In this document: positions 7,802 through 16,482 of the stretch, in pieces
Layout: each line of letters opens with the position of its first letter
How positions within the stretch are numbered: position 1 is the first letter of the stretch
DNA from: SABI01 sp028532915
GTDB taxonomy: Bacteria; Spirochaetota; Spirochaetia; Sphaerochaetales; Sphaerochaetaceae
NCBI GenBank assembly: GCA_963677225.1
Contig: OY781923.1
Coordinates: 2,418,001-2,482,000 of the forward strand
Reading direction: 5' to 3'
Length of the DNA stretch: 64,000 bases
Notes under the pieces: generated by a model
Seen by the model: only the letters and a program-made list of their open reading frames with translations
Databases searched by the model: none
Told to the model about the DNA's origin: nothing
Program-made: the position numbers and the translations under genes

Positions 7802-9088
7802 GTGAAAGATAACAAGTTGCTGCACATACTGCACTCCCAGGTAGTTCCTGCCGTAGGGTGTACCGAACCGGTGTCTGTCGCCATCGCAGTTGCGACCGCA
7901 AAAGAACATATCGGCGGAACCATTATGAATGTCACAGCCGAAACCAGTAAGAATATATTCAAGAACGGTCTCAGAGTCGGAATTCCCGGAACCAGGGAAA
8001 AAGGTATTCCCTTTGCAATAGCACTGGCTCTCTCAATAAAAGACCCTCAGCTGGATCTTGAAATATTCAAAAACGTCACAGAAGCAGATATTCTGAGAGC
8101 TCAGCAGTATATTGATTCTGATATCATTCGTGTCGGAACCACAAAAAAGGATTATGATTTCTATGTTGATGTGAATCTCACTACTTCGGAAGGAACTGTT
8201 CAATGCATAATAGAATCTAATCATACGAATGTCGTCAGTATAAAAAAAGACGGTATAGAACTCATCTCGAATCAAAAAGATGAAGAGCATACTCAGGAAG
8301 ATGCAGCAACGATAGAATCGCTGGAGGAGATATACGATTTCATCGAAGATGTATCTCCTTCCGATATAGAGTTTCTTCTCGAAGGTGTAGAAATGAATCT
8401 TGCAGTCTCGCAGGCAGGAAAAAAGGAGCATTATTCCTCGGGATTGGGATTCACTCTGTTCAGACTCATGGAATCGGGAGCTTTGAGTGCCGATACTCTG
8501 ACTCGAATCAAAGCATACACAGCCTCTGCCTGCGATGCGAGGATGGGAGGTCTCAACATTCCGGTAATGAGCAGTGCCGGAAGCGGTAATCAGGGAATCA
8601 GTGCGATAATTCCTATCGCAATATTGTCAAAGGAACTGAACTGTTCGAATGAGAGTCTGTCCAGAGCACTCGCTCTGAGCCACCTCATCACAAGCTATAT
8701 AAAACAGCAGACCGGAAGACTCTCTCCTGTCTGCGGTTGTGCGGTAGCTGCCGGAATCGGAGCCGCCTGCGGAATGACCTATCTCCAGAAAGGAACAAGG
8801 GAAGAGATCTCAATGGCTATGAACAATATGATCGGAAGTCTTTCCGGGATGGTGTGCGACGGGGCAAAGGGAGGATGTTCCTACAAACTGGTAACAGCGG
8901 TCGGAGAAGCCTACCAGCAGTCTGTAGTGGCCAGATCCCACACGACGATCGCTGATTACGACGGTATCATAGGCGGTGATGTCGAGCAGAGTATTACGAA
9001 TCTTGCGTCACTGTGCACTGTGGGGATGCATGATGTCGATAAGACATTGATCGATATCTTCTCTAAAGAAAGATCCAGTCTATCGTAG
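7802..9088 (+). CDS. L-cysteine desulfidase (CdsB/CyuA, UPF0597 family)
   Basis: GTG start with AAGGAG at 7789-7794; 428 residues, the usual length. The N-terminal VGCTEP places the catalytic cysteine at Cys20. The C-terminal part holds Cys311/Cys313 (VCGC) and Cys352 and Cys359 (VCDGAKGGC). The spacing matches the iron-sulfur ligands of the Methanocaldococcus enzyme. The family splits L-cysteine to pyruvate, ammonia and sulfide in the cytoplasm with an oxygen-sensitive 4Fe-4S cluster, which fits an anaerobe. A serine dehydratase activity cannot be excluded, since the folds are related. Its end overlaps by nine bases the convergent sigma-54 activator gene, its likely regulator. Confidence 0.88.
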   Translation: MKDNKLLHILHSQVVPAVGCTEPVSVAIAVATAKEHIGGTIMNVTAETSKNIFKNGLRVGIPGTREKGIPFAIALALSIKDPQLDLEIFKNVTEADILRAQQYIDSDIIRVGTTKKDYDFYVDVNLTTSEGTVQCIIESNHTNVVSIKKDGIELISNQKDEEHTQEDAATIESLEEIYDFIEDVSPSDIEFLLEGVEMNLAVSQAGKKEHYSSGLGFTLFRLMESGALSADTLTRIKAYTASACDARMGGLNIPVMSSAGSGNQGISAIIPIAILSKELNCSNESLSRALALSHLITSYIKQQTGRLSPVCGCAVAAGIGAACGMTYLQKGTREEISMAMNNMIGSLSGMVCDGAKGGCSYKLVTAVGEAYQQSVVARSHTTIADYDGIIGGDVEQSITNLASLCTVGMHDVDKTLIDIFSKERSSLS

Positions 9089-10846
9089 AGCGTTGAGCCT
9101 TCTGTAGAGAGTCGTCAGGCTGATGTTGAGTTTCCGTGCGATCTTCCGTTTTGCTTCGGTGCTGTTACCGTACAGACTGAGATATTCTTCTATGATACGG
9201 CATTCTGCATCTGCTCTGACTCTTTCAAGTGGAGAATCTTCGACGACCTTGCCGTTATCTTTGAACAGGCAGTCGGGCAGATGTGCCAATTGGATCTCAT
9301 CGGCATCACAGAAATTGATGGCGTATTCGATCACATTTTCCAACTCTCTGATATTCCCCGGCCACCTGTAGTCCCTGAACAGATTCTGCACCTCAGGACT
9401 CAGTCTTTTGGTGTCCTTGTTCATCTTATAGGCAAGCCTATGAACGATATACTCACTCAGCGTGATAATATCCTCTCCCCGCTCTCTGAGCGGAGGAAGA
9501 ACTATCGGGATAACGTGAAGGCGATAGAACAGGTCTTCTCTGAAATTCTTCTGATCGACCATCTCTTTCAGGTTTCTGTTGGAGGCTGCTATGATTCTGA
9601 TATTAACCTCTTTGCGCTCGTTGCTCCCTATCCTGTAGACAGCACGCTCCTGGATCACACGAAGCAGCTTTCCCTGCAGATGCAGCGGAATCTCCCCTAC
9701 TTCATCTAAAAAGATCGTCCCTCCGTCAGCGGCTTCGAACTTACCTGTCCTTCCGTTCGGGTCGGCACCTGTGAATGCCCCTCGTTCATAACCGAAGAAT
9801 TCTGATTCGATGAGTGATTCCGGGATCCCTGCGCAGTTGACCATGACAAAGGGCTTGTTTCTCCTGTAACTCTCATTATGGATCGACTGGGCAAACAGCT
9901 CTTTGCCGGTCCCGCTCTCTCCGTGAAGAAGAATGGTCGAATCACCGTTTGCGGCCTTCCTGGCGATCTTTATCGCCTGCTGTATCACTTCGCTGGTACC
10001 GACTATCGAATCAAATACGATCTTCTCGCGCTCTTTATACCTGATAGCTTTGTTCACGATCTCTTCTACGGTCTCGAATGTTATGATCCGGTGATGAGCT
10101 CTATCATCGATACACAGTCTGTTCATCTTGTAGATGACCCGGTATTTTCTTCTTCTCGTATCCCAGCAGCCTGAAGTCTCGATATCCTCAGCGATGGTGA
10201 GCGTAATTCCGTGAACGAGAGACCCCAGAGGATGTCCGATGATCGATTCGTGTGAGATCCTAAAATCAAGAAGGGACACTGCAGCACTGTTGAGGTGTAA
10301 GATGACATCATCCTCATCGATGATGATGATTCCCTTGTCGATACTGTTTATGATCTCATGGATTTCCGCTGTCGTTTCGATGATCTTGTTGTGGTGTTCG
10401 ATACTGTTCACTTCGTTGGTTATAAATCCGACCATATAGTTCAAAAGCGCGATTGCCTTCTGCTCCTGGCTTTGGAGGTTTTCGTTCTGCTTTTCTGTGA
10501 AGCATGCGAGCGATGCAACTCCTATACAGGATGTGTTGACGAGAATAGGGAAGGATATGTTCTGCATTTCCACACAAGTCGAATAATTACTGCAGTGCCT
10601 GCATATCTCGTTATCTTTGGTGTCCCGGTTGAATCGCGGCTGCTTTGTCTCAAGCACCTGCTGGAATATGGAATCACTCGGACATGTATGATTTATTCTT
10701 GAGTAGAAAGCTCCGGTTCCTGAAATCCTTCTCAAAGAAGAATCGACTACAGTGACATCCACCCCTATACTCTCGCTGATCAGCGAAGTAAGGGGCTGAA
10801 TCTTGTTCTGCAGAATTTTCAGATAAGAGGAATACATGACAGACAC
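9080..10846 (-). CDS. Sigma-54-dependent transcriptional activator with Cys-rich GAF-like sensor and PAS
   Basis: 588 residues: an N-terminal GAF-like sensory region (about 1-145), a PAS domain (about 155-260), an AAA+ sigma-54 interaction domain with Walker A GESGTGKE at 309-316 and GAFTGA at 356-361, and a C-terminal Fis-type helix-turn-helix ending in LTTLYRRLNALR. The GAFTGA loop is intact, so it should contact sigma-54 RNA polymerase. The sensor has Cys55, Cys82, Cys85 and Cys91 in a CxxC-x5-C arrangement that could hold a metal or iron-sulfur cluster or sense thiols. It is convergent to the cysteine unit, whose first gene has a -24/-12 promoter and a dyad upstream, so it most likely switches that unit on. 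It has its own sigma-70 promoter. Confidence 0.93.
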   Translation of the reverse strand: MSVMYSSYLKILQNKIQPLTSLISESIGVDVTVVDSSLRRISGTGAFYSRINHTCPSDSIFQQVLETKQPRFNRDTKDNEICRHCSNYSTCVEMQNISFPILVNTSCIGVASLACFTEKQNENLQSQEQKAIALLNYMVGFITNEVNSIEHHNKIIETTAEIHEIINSIDKGIIIIDEDDVILHLNSAAVSLLDFRISHESIIGHPLGSLVHGITLTIAEDIETSGCWDTRRRKYRVIYKMNRLCIDDRAHHRIITFETVEEIVNKAIRYKEREKIVFDSIVGTSEVIQQAIKIARKAANGDSTILLHGESGTGKELFAQSIHNESYRRNKPFVMVNCAGIPESLIESEFFGYERGAFTGADPNGRTGKFEAADGGTIFLDEVGEIPLHLQGKLLRVIQERAVYRIGSNERKEVNIRIIAASNRNLKEMVDQKNFREDLFYRLHVIPIVLPPLRERGEDIITLSEYIVHRLAYKMNKDTKRLSPEVQNLFRDYRWPGNIRELENVIEYAINFCDADEIQLAHLPDCLFKDNGKVVEDSPLERVRADAECRIIEEYLSLYGNSTEAKRKIARKLNISLTTLYRRLNALR

Positions 10847-10868
10847 TCTTTATTGATAAGTTGTCTGA

Positions 10869-10897
10869 AGTATATCAGCGGTAGAAGCAGGTGTAAA
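10869..10897 (-). promoter_or_regulatory. Sigma-70 promoter of the sigma-54 activator gene
   Basis: Read on the minus strand, TTTACA (10897-10892) and TATACT (10874-10869) are 17 bp apart, about 20 bp before the start codon of the activator. It separates this gene from the gntR gene upstream. Confidence 0.6.
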
Positions 10898-10923
10898 GGA
10901 AAGCTCTGAATTATCTTTTTTTC

Positions 10924-11634
10924 CTACCGGGTAGGAGTTACATTCAAAGCTTCAGCGATCCGTCTGGCAGTATTGATCTGATGTTCTTTCTCTTTATTCT
11001 CCGCCAGATCGGGATCTCTTTTTTTCAGGGCATCTACGATCGCTCTATGCTCTGAACAGACTTCACCGTATCGTCCGGGAAGTTCGAGAGCAAGGGCTCT
11101 GTACTGTTCACTCAATTGATAGTACTGCAAAACAAGTTCCTGCAGACGCGGAGAATGAGCTGCTTTGAAGATCGTATCATGAAAGGTGTAGTTAGTATCA
11201 AGCATATGTTCATGGTTATTCTGTGATAAATGATTTTCCATTTCATCGCACAAAGCGCTAAGATGCCGGATCTGTTCATCCGTAATATTATTCACGGCAA
11301 GTCTGGTACATGCGCCGGAAAGAGATGCACGGATATAATAAATCTCAAGAATTTCATCGACAGACAATTTCTTGACAAAATATCCTTTATGAGGCTCATT
11401 CTCGGTCAACCCGATGGATGTAAGCCTATTTAGCGCTTCCCTCACCGGTGTTCTGCTTACTCCGAGTCGTCTTGCGATTGTCAGAGTATTGAGGAAATCC
11501 CCGGGTTTCAACTGGCCTGTGAGCACCTCATCCTTCAGCGTCTCAAAGACAATCCGCTGAACGCTCTTGTAGATATTCTTGACCTGTCTTTCCGGTTGAT
11601 TCCCAGTTTCATTGTTGTCGGGCAAAGTCTCCAT
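10924..11634 (-). CDS. GntR-family regulator, FCD (FadR) subgroup
   Basis: 236 residues: a winged helix at about 20-90 with the typical RRLGVSRTPVREALNRL recognition region, then an all-helical FCD ligand domain (about 100-225) with the metal-binding type pattern D-x3-H (YTFHDTIFKAAHS) and EHRAIVDAL. FCD regulators usually repress sugar-acid or organic-acid genes until the substrate binds. It lies downstream of the cupin gene on the same strand and divergent from the TRAP operon starting at 12296, so it probably controls both. Inverted half sites TTGGATA/TATCCAA lie over the promoters of both units. A TATGTA-tta-TACATA dyad occurs before its own gene near 11675-11690. Confidence 0.9.
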   Translation of the reverse strand: METLPDNNETGNQPERQVKNIYKSVQRIVFETLKDEVLTGQLKPGDFLNTLTIARRLGVSRTPVREALNRLTSIGLTENEPHKGYFVKKLSVDEILEIYYIRASLSGACTRLAVNNITDEQIRHLSALCDEMENHLSQNNHEHMLDTNYTFHDTIFKAAHSPRLQELVLQYYQLSEQYRALALELPGRYGEVCSEHRAIVDALKKRDPDLAENKEKEHQINTARRIAEALNVTPTR

Positions 11635-11753
11635 AGTCTCCCTTCATTATTTGTAATGTCATCCGGTGAATGATTATGTATTATACATACTAAACCTATC
11701 AAATTAGATAGACAATAGTATCTCCAAAAGATTGCTTCATTATATTATGATAG

Positions 11754-12140
11754 CTATTGTCCTAACTTGTATCCCGCCTTTGCAAGACTATTTTTCGTAT
11801 AAATGAAAATGAATTCACATGCTTCGTCATACGGATTGTAAAACCAGTGTTTCTCTCCTCTTGGAACAAAAAGCGTATCACCCTCTTTAAGTTCAAATTC
11901 CTCGTCCTTTATTCCTGTGATTCCTTTTCCCTTCAGAATGAACATAATCTCCTCCGCTTCAGGATGAGTATGTTTCTTATGAATGGATGTATGCGGTTCA
12001 AACTTGCTGTAACCGAAAGTGATATCTTCCGCTCCTAAAGAATCTTCGTCAACAAGGATCACTCTTGAGGCACCTTCAAGGTCTTTGATCGGTTCTAGCT
12101 TCCCTTCTGCGAGCGCAAGGATAAAGTCTGATTTATTCAT
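11754..12140 (-). CDS. Single-domain cupin protein
   Basis: 128 residues forming one cupin barrel. The metal-binding cupin motif 1 reads HKKHTHPEAEEIMFILKG and motif 2 GDTLFVPRGEKHWFYNP, giving His, His, Glu and His ligands. Such small cupins act as isomerases, epimerases or dioxygenases, or as ligand-binding proteins in sugar and sugar-acid pathways. The gene is divergent from a TRAP sugar-acid type operon and adjacent to its GntR regulator, so a role in handling the same substrate (for instance an isomerisation or mutarotation) is the likeliest inference. The exact reaction cannot be read from sequence. Confidence 0.82.
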   Translation of the reverse strand: MNKSDFILALAEGKLEPIKDLEGASRVILVDEDSLGAEDITFGYSKFEPHTSIHKKHTHPEAEEIMFILKGKGITGIKDEEFELKEGDTLFVPRGEKHWFYNPYDEACEFIFIYTKNSLAKAGYKLGQ

Positions 12141-12172
12141 ATTAATCTCCCTTTTAAAATCTGGTGTACTGC

Positions 12173-12199
12173 ATTATAATAAGTGTACATTGTATCCAA
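12173..12199 (-). promoter_or_regulatory. Candidate promoter of the cupin-gntR unit with a GntR half site
   Basis: On the minus strand TTGGAT (12199-12194) and TATAAT (12178-12173) are 15 bp apart. The -35 element coincides with a TTGGATA half site also found in the TRAP operon operator, so the same regulator may act here. Confidence 0.4.
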
Positions 12200-12226
12200 C
12201 ACCCAATATATTACATATTTTTCTTC

Positions 12227-12254
12227 TTGACAATAATAAATTTTCGTTTATATT
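12227..12254 (+). promoter_or_regulatory. Sigma-70 promoter of the TRAP transporter operon
   Basis: TTGACA at 12227-12232 and TATATT at 12249-12254, 16 bp apart, about 40 bp before the dctP start. The -10 element runs into an inverted repeat. Confidence 0.6.
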
Positions 12255-12278
12255 GGATATTGGATTGTGTATCCAATA
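12251..12278 (+). promoter_or_regulatory. Candidate GntR operator over the TRAP promoter
   Basis: TATTGGATA at 12251-12259 and its reverse complement TATCCAATA at 12270-12278, with a further TTGGAT copy at 12260-12265 in between, giving a second tighter dyad. It covers the -10 element and expected transcription start, a repressor position. A third half site TATCCAA lies at 12193-12199. Confidence 0.55.
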
Positions 12279-12295
12279 TTTTTCAGGAGGATCTT

Positions 12296-13396
12296 ATGAA
12301 AAGAAGAATCTTAATTGCCCTAGTGCTCTTATGCACATGTTCCTTTCTCTTGATGGCAAACGGCCAGGGAGAGACGCAAAGCGGTCCTGCAGCGGATGAC
12401 GGAAAGCCGATCAAACTGAAACTGGCCTCTGTATCGGCACCCCCGGGACAGTTTCTCAATAGCGATGGTGTTCAGTGGTGGATGGACGAAGTAACCAAAA
12501 GGACAGACGGAAGAGTGACTTTCGACACATTCTGGAATGCTTCAGTTGGCTCGGGTCCTGCTCACCTCGAACTTCTCACTAAGGGAATGGTCGATATCAT
12601 CCTCGGATGCAGAATATACACCCCCGGTGTTACCCCTCTCGGACCATATCACTATGTCATCCCCTTCGGTCCGACCGATCCATCTCTGGTTGCTAGGGCA
12701 ACCCGTCAGATGTATGAAGAGATCCCTGCTTTCCGAGAAGAATTAGCAGCCCAGAACGGACTACTTCTTTCAAATTTCGTTACCATGCCCTACAACATCA
12801 TCAGTAAGACAAAAGTGAACACACTTGAAGAATTCGAAGGAAAGAAAATCGGACTGATTGGCCAGTACTTCGGACGTTGGGCAACTCCCGCAGGTTTGGT
12901 TCCTGTCGTTGCTCCCATGCACGATAGATATACTTTGATGCAGACTGGTGTAACGGAAATGGACTTTCATCCGATGACACACATGAACGCATTTAAAGTT
13001 CAGGAACTCGCAAAATATCTTATCAATGTTGAAGCAATGGTAGGCGCACCTTGGGACCTGATCATCAACCTTGAGAAATTCAATTCTTTACCTGAAGATA
13101 TACAGCAGATCATGATAGAAGTAGGAAAAGAAGCCGAACTTGTACTCGCCGACCAGCTGAGGGCCGAATGGGATGAAAAACTCAAAAAAGAATGGGGTGC
13201 TCTAGGAATCGAATTCATTGATTTCCCCTCAGAAGAAAGAAACAGATGGGCTAATCTTGTTGAAGATATTCCTGCTGAATGGGCTCGGGAAATGGAAGAA
13301 CGTGGACTCCCTGGGTATGAAATCATTCACCGTTTCCAGGAAATCACAACTGAGATGGGTTATACATGGGCACGCGAATGGGCTGTCCAGGAATAG
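12296..13396 (+). CDS. dctP: TRAP transporter periplasmic solute-binding protein (DctP family)
   Basis: Start chosen at 12296 because AGGAGG lies at 12285-12290 and the protein then begins with a normal signal peptide; the longer reading would cover the promoter and operator. 366 residues: signal peptide about 1-21 (ending LLMA before NGQGE), then a DctP fold with VTFDTFWNASVGSG near the N-terminus and a conserved RKIGL-like EFEGKKIGLIG strand. It captures an organic acid or sugar acid in the periplasm and delivers it to DctQM encoded downstream. There is no lipobox cysteine at the cleavage site. A stem-loop follows the gene, probably to keep this protein more abundant than the permease. Confidence 0.9.
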   Translation: MKRRILIALVLLCTCSFLLMANGQGETQSGPAADDGKPIKLKLASVSAPPGQFLNSDGVQWWMDEVTKRTDGRVTFDTFWNASVGSGPAHLELLTKGMVDIILGCRIYTPGVTPLGPYHYVIPFGPTDPSLVARATRQMYEEIPAFREELAAQNGLLLSNFVTMPYNIISKTKVNTLEEFEGKKIGLIGQYFGRWATPAGLVPVVAPMHDRYTLMQTGVTEMDFHPMTHMNAFKVQELAKYLINVEAMVGAPWDLIINLEKFNSLPEDIQQIMIEVGKEAELVLADQLRAEWDEKLKKEWGALGIEFIDFPSEERNRWANLVEDIPAEWAREMEERGLPGYEIIHRFQEITTEMGYTWAREWAVQE

Positions 13397-13424
13397 TATA
13401 TTCCATCGATTAAGAAAAATCATA

Positions 13425-13456
13425 TGCAGGACCACTGAAGAGGATGTGGTCTTGCA
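13425..13456 (+). other. Intercistronic stem-loop after dctP
   Basis: TGCAGGACCAC at 13425-13435 pairs with GTGGTCTTGCA at 13446-13456 (11 bp, one G-U pair). No T-run follows, so it more likely protects the dctP message from 3' decay than ends transcription; the rest of the operon follows after 73 bp. Confidence 0.6.
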
Positions 13457-13528
13457 TCTCATCAATGATGATAGACGCAATACTGTACCATCATTTCAAA
13501 TAATTATTTTAAACTAATGGAGTTTCCC

Positions 13529-14626
13529 ATGAACGATAATACTACTATCCCGACGACGATGAGAGCTTTACGCCTCACAACGCCAGGAAAGTTTGAAATT
13601 CAAGACGTAAAAATATCACATCCCGGAGAGGGAGAAGTCTTGTGTAAGATAAGAGCTGTTGCTATCTGTGGAAGCGATCCAGAGATCATCAGAGGCGATC
13701 TGGCCGGAACATGGCCACCAGTATACCCGTTTACCCCCGGACACGAATGGTCAGGAGAAATCGTTGAAATCGGTCCCGGTGTACATGGTTTCGAAGTAGG
13801 CGACAGAGTTGCAGGAGAAGCTCATAAAGGATGCGGATACTGTATCAACTGTCTTCAGGGCAGATACACTTTGTGCCTTAATTATGGTAACAATGAAGCT
13901 GGGCACAGACATTACGGATTCACTTCTCCCGGTGCATATGCACAATACAATGTATATTCGATTAAAAGTATAAAGAAGCTTGATGACAAAGTTTCATTCC
14001 GGGAAGGAGCTCTCGTAGATACCGGAGGAGTGACTCTGCATGGTATGGAAATCGCCGGGATCACACCGGGAGGTACTGTTGCAGTGATAGGTCCCGGTCC
14101 TATAGGTATGATTGCAATGCAGTATGCCAAGGCACTGGGAGCAGCTAGAGTAATAATGATCGGACGGGGAGCACGTCTACAAGCAGCGAAAAAATTCGGG
14201 GCAGACATTCTCATCAATTTTGAAAACGAAGACCCTGTTACTGCCGTAATGGAAGCAACTGAACAATTCGGGGTAAATGAAGTCATTGAATGCTCAGGAG
14301 CTGCAGGGACTTTGAACCAATCTGTCAGGATGGTTGCTAAAGGAGGATCCGTCATTCTCATGGGAGTTCCATCTGATAAAGTGATAGAACCGCTCCCTTT
14401 CAAGCATATCGTCCACAACGAGATTGCGATCTTCGGATCAAGAGCTAATCCGAATGTCTCATGGAAGATTATCGAATGTATCGCTTCCAAAAAAGTAAAT
14501 GTAAAAGATTTAATTACACATACATTTCCTCTAGAAGAATTCGAAAAGGCTCTTGATGTGTTTGTGAATCGGAAAGAAGGGGTTATAAAAGTGGTCATTG
14601 AGCCCAACGGCCCGGAAAAGGAGTAA
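13529..14626 (+). CDS. Zinc-dependent medium-chain alcohol/polyol dehydrogenase
   Basis: Start at 13529 is preferred over 13517 because GGAG at 13519-13522 then sits six bases upstream. 365 residues of the MDR family: catalytic zinc region CGSD near residue 45 and GHEWSGEI near 75, structural zinc cysteines in GCGYCINCLQGRYTLC, and an NAD-binding GPGPIGMIAMQYAKALGA turn. Closest in style to threonine, sorbitol and sugar-acid dehydrogenases, which oxidise a secondary alcohol with NAD in the cytoplasm. It lies between the binding protein and the membrane subunits of the TRAP system, so it probably oxidises the imported compound. The exact substrate is unknown. Confidence 0.9.
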   Translation: MNDNTTIPTTMRALRLTTPGKFEIQDVKISHPGEGEVLCKIRAVAICGSDPEIIRGDLAGTWPPVYPFTPGHEWSGEIVEIGPGVHGFEVGDRVAGEAHKGCGYCINCLQGRYTLCLNYGNNEAGHRHYGFTSPGAYAQYNVYSIKSIKKLDDKVSFREGALVDTGGVTLHGMEIAGITPGGTVAVIGPGPIGMIAMQYAKALGAARVIMIGRGARLQAAKKFGADILINFENEDPVTAVMEATEQFGVNEVIECSGAAGTLNQSVRMVAKGGSVILMGVPSDKVIEPLPFKHIVHNEIAIFGSRANPNVSWKIIECIASKKVNVKDLITHTFPLEEFEKALDVFVNRKEGVIKVVIEPNGPEKE

Positions 14627-14629
14627 TAA

Positions 14630-15148
14630 ATGAATCACATATTGGAATATGTAGATAGAATCATGAAGTTTCTTCGAATTACATTCGTAGGTATTTCAGG
14701 AATTGCTCTGCTTTTTCTAACTGTCATGACAACTGCAGACACTTTCATGAGGTTCGTGTTTAACAATCCTTTTCCGGCTTCGGTCGAAATAAGTCAGCTG
14801 ATTCAGCCTTATATCGTCTTTCTTCCATTTGCTTTTGCTCTGAATTCAAAATCTCATGTGCGGGTCACTCTGTTCACGGAACGGATAAAAGGAAAACCCA
14901 GGCTGATCATTGAATTTCTCCCGTATCTTATCGGGACAATCTTCTTTGGTATCATGACGTATATCAGTTGGATCAGATTTTACGATTCATTCAAAATCAA
15001 TGAAACCATGCTTGCAGCCATCCGTCTATACTGGTGGGTCGGCAAACTTGCCATGCCTGTCGGTCTGGCCCTCATCACACTAGAAAGTGCGATTAATGGG
15101 ATTCATTCATTCATCGAGATCATAAAATATAAGGGAAAGGTGTCATAA
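14630..15148 (+). CDS. dctQ: TRAP transporter small membrane subunit (DctQ family)
   Basis: 172 residues with four membrane helices (about 18-38, 52-72, 95-113, 133-155) and the family pattern TVMTTADTFMRFVFNNPFPASVEISQ cut by a short loop after the first helix. DctQ pairs with DctM to form the sodium-driven TRAP membrane complex. It starts three bases after the dehydrogenase stop and its stop shares one base with the dctM start (TAATG), so expression is coupled. Confidence 0.9.
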   Translation: MNHILEYVDRIMKFLRITFVGISGIALLFLTVMTTADTFMRFVFNNPFPASVEISQLIQPYIVFLPFAFALNSKSHVRVTLFTERIKGKPRLIIEFLPYLIGTIFFGIMTYISWIRFYDSFKINETMLAAIRLYWWVGKLAMPVGLALITLESAINGIHSFIEIIKYKGKVS

Positions 15149-16467
15149 TGGAACCAGTTACTACAGCTCTATTAGGATTGCTGCTATTGGCAATACTTCT
15201 TATCTCAGGAGTCCATATCGGTGTGTCTCTAGGTGTGGTCGGATTTTTAGGAACATGGGTTCTTCTAGGTTTTGATCCTGCTCTTTGGGGTTCGGTCAAT
15301 GTTTTCTACGATCAGGTTGCTTCTTATTCTCTTATAACCGTACCATTGTTTATCGCAATGGGCTATCTGGCGTCAGCCGGGAAACTGAGCTCAAATATAT
15401 TCAATTCGGCAAATAACTGGATAGGAAAGGTACGAGGAGGTATCGGAGTCGCTACAGTTGGAAGTTGTACCCTGTTTGGTACAATATGTGGTTCATCTCT
15501 GGTGACCTCATCGGTATTCTCACTCACTGCAGCTCCTGAAATGAGAAAGCAGGGTTATGATAAATCACTTGCATACGGTATCTGTGCATCATCGGGAATC
15601 ATTGGGATGCTGATTCCACCCAGTATACTCATGGTTGTCTACGGTGTTCTATCTGGAGATTCTGTCGGTAAACTGCTTGTCGCCGGAATCACTCCCGGTC
15701 TGATGCTCACGATCTTTTACTCTGCAGTCGTACTTCTCTTGGCCAAGTTCAGACCTTCCATGGTGAAAGACCATGAGATGCCGAGTCTTTCCATCAGAGA
15801 GAAGTTTAAAGATCTGCTTAATCTCTGGCCGGTATTTATTGTAGTCATCATTATTTTCGGAGGAATATTCGGAGGTGTGTTTACTCCCACTGAAGCAGGA
15901 GCCATCGCAACATTCATCGTACTGGCTCTGCTGATCATTCTCGACGGTAAAAAGAGTTTCAAAGCAATCTCCGATGCTCTGAAGGATACCGCAAGGACTT
16001 CAGCGATGATCTATCTCATCTTCGGAGGCTCTGCTATCTTCTCACAGTTTCTCGTGCTCTCGGGACTGACTAACAGGTTTGCGCAGTTCATCATCGGACT
16101 CAGTCTGTCGAAGTTTGCGTTCATGTTCATCATCTCGATGCTCTATCTCGTTCTCGGGTGTCTTCTCGAATCGATATCGATGCTCTCGATCACAATTCCC
16201 CTGATCTATCCTATTTTAGGACCCATGGGCATCGATCCCATCTGGTATGCCGTGGTCGTTATAGTGGCTATTCATATCGGTATGATCACTCCTCCTGTCG
16301 GACTTTGTGTATACGGAGCCAAGGCTGTAGCGGAACCTGATGTCTCACTTGAAGATATTTTCAAAGGAGTCATCCCATTCTTCCTTGTCTCTCTGTTAGC
16401 ATTGCTCCTGCTTATATTCATCCCGGTTCTGAGCACATTCCTGCCAAATCTCGTCTTCCCTTGGTAG
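15148..16467 (+). CDS. dctM: TRAP transporter large membrane subunit (DctM family)
   Basis: 439 residues with about twelve helices. Conserved DctM features are visible: GYLASAGKLS after helix two, the GSCTLFGTICGSS and GIIGMLIPPSILMVVYG stretches that form the transport core, FTPTEAGAIATF and MITPPVGLCVYGAKAVA near the end. It carries out substrate translocation driven by sodium, together with DctQ and DctP. Length and motifs are normal. Confidence 0.93.
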   Translation: MEPVTTALLGLLLLAILLISGVHIGVSLGVVGFLGTWVLLGFDPALWGSVNVFYDQVASYSLITVPLFIAMGYLASAGKLSSNIFNSANNWIGKVRGGIGVATVGSCTLFGTICGSSLVTSSVFSLTAAPEMRKQGYDKSLAYGICASSGIIGMLIPPSILMVVYGVLSGDSVGKLLVAGITPGLMLTIFYSAVVLLLAKFRPSMVKDHEMPSLSIREKFKDLLNLWPVFIVVIIIFGGIFGGVFTPTEAGAIATFIVLALLIILDGKKSFKAISDALKDTARTSAMIYLIFGGSAIFSQFLVLSGLTNRFAQFIIGLSLSKFAFMFIISMLYLVLGCLLESISMLSITIPLIYPILGPMGIDPIWYAVVVIVAIHIGMITPPVGLCVYGAKAVAEPDVSLEDIFKGVIPFFLVSLLALLLLIFIPVLSTFLPNLVFPW

Positions 16468-16482
16468 AAAGGAGAACAGAAT

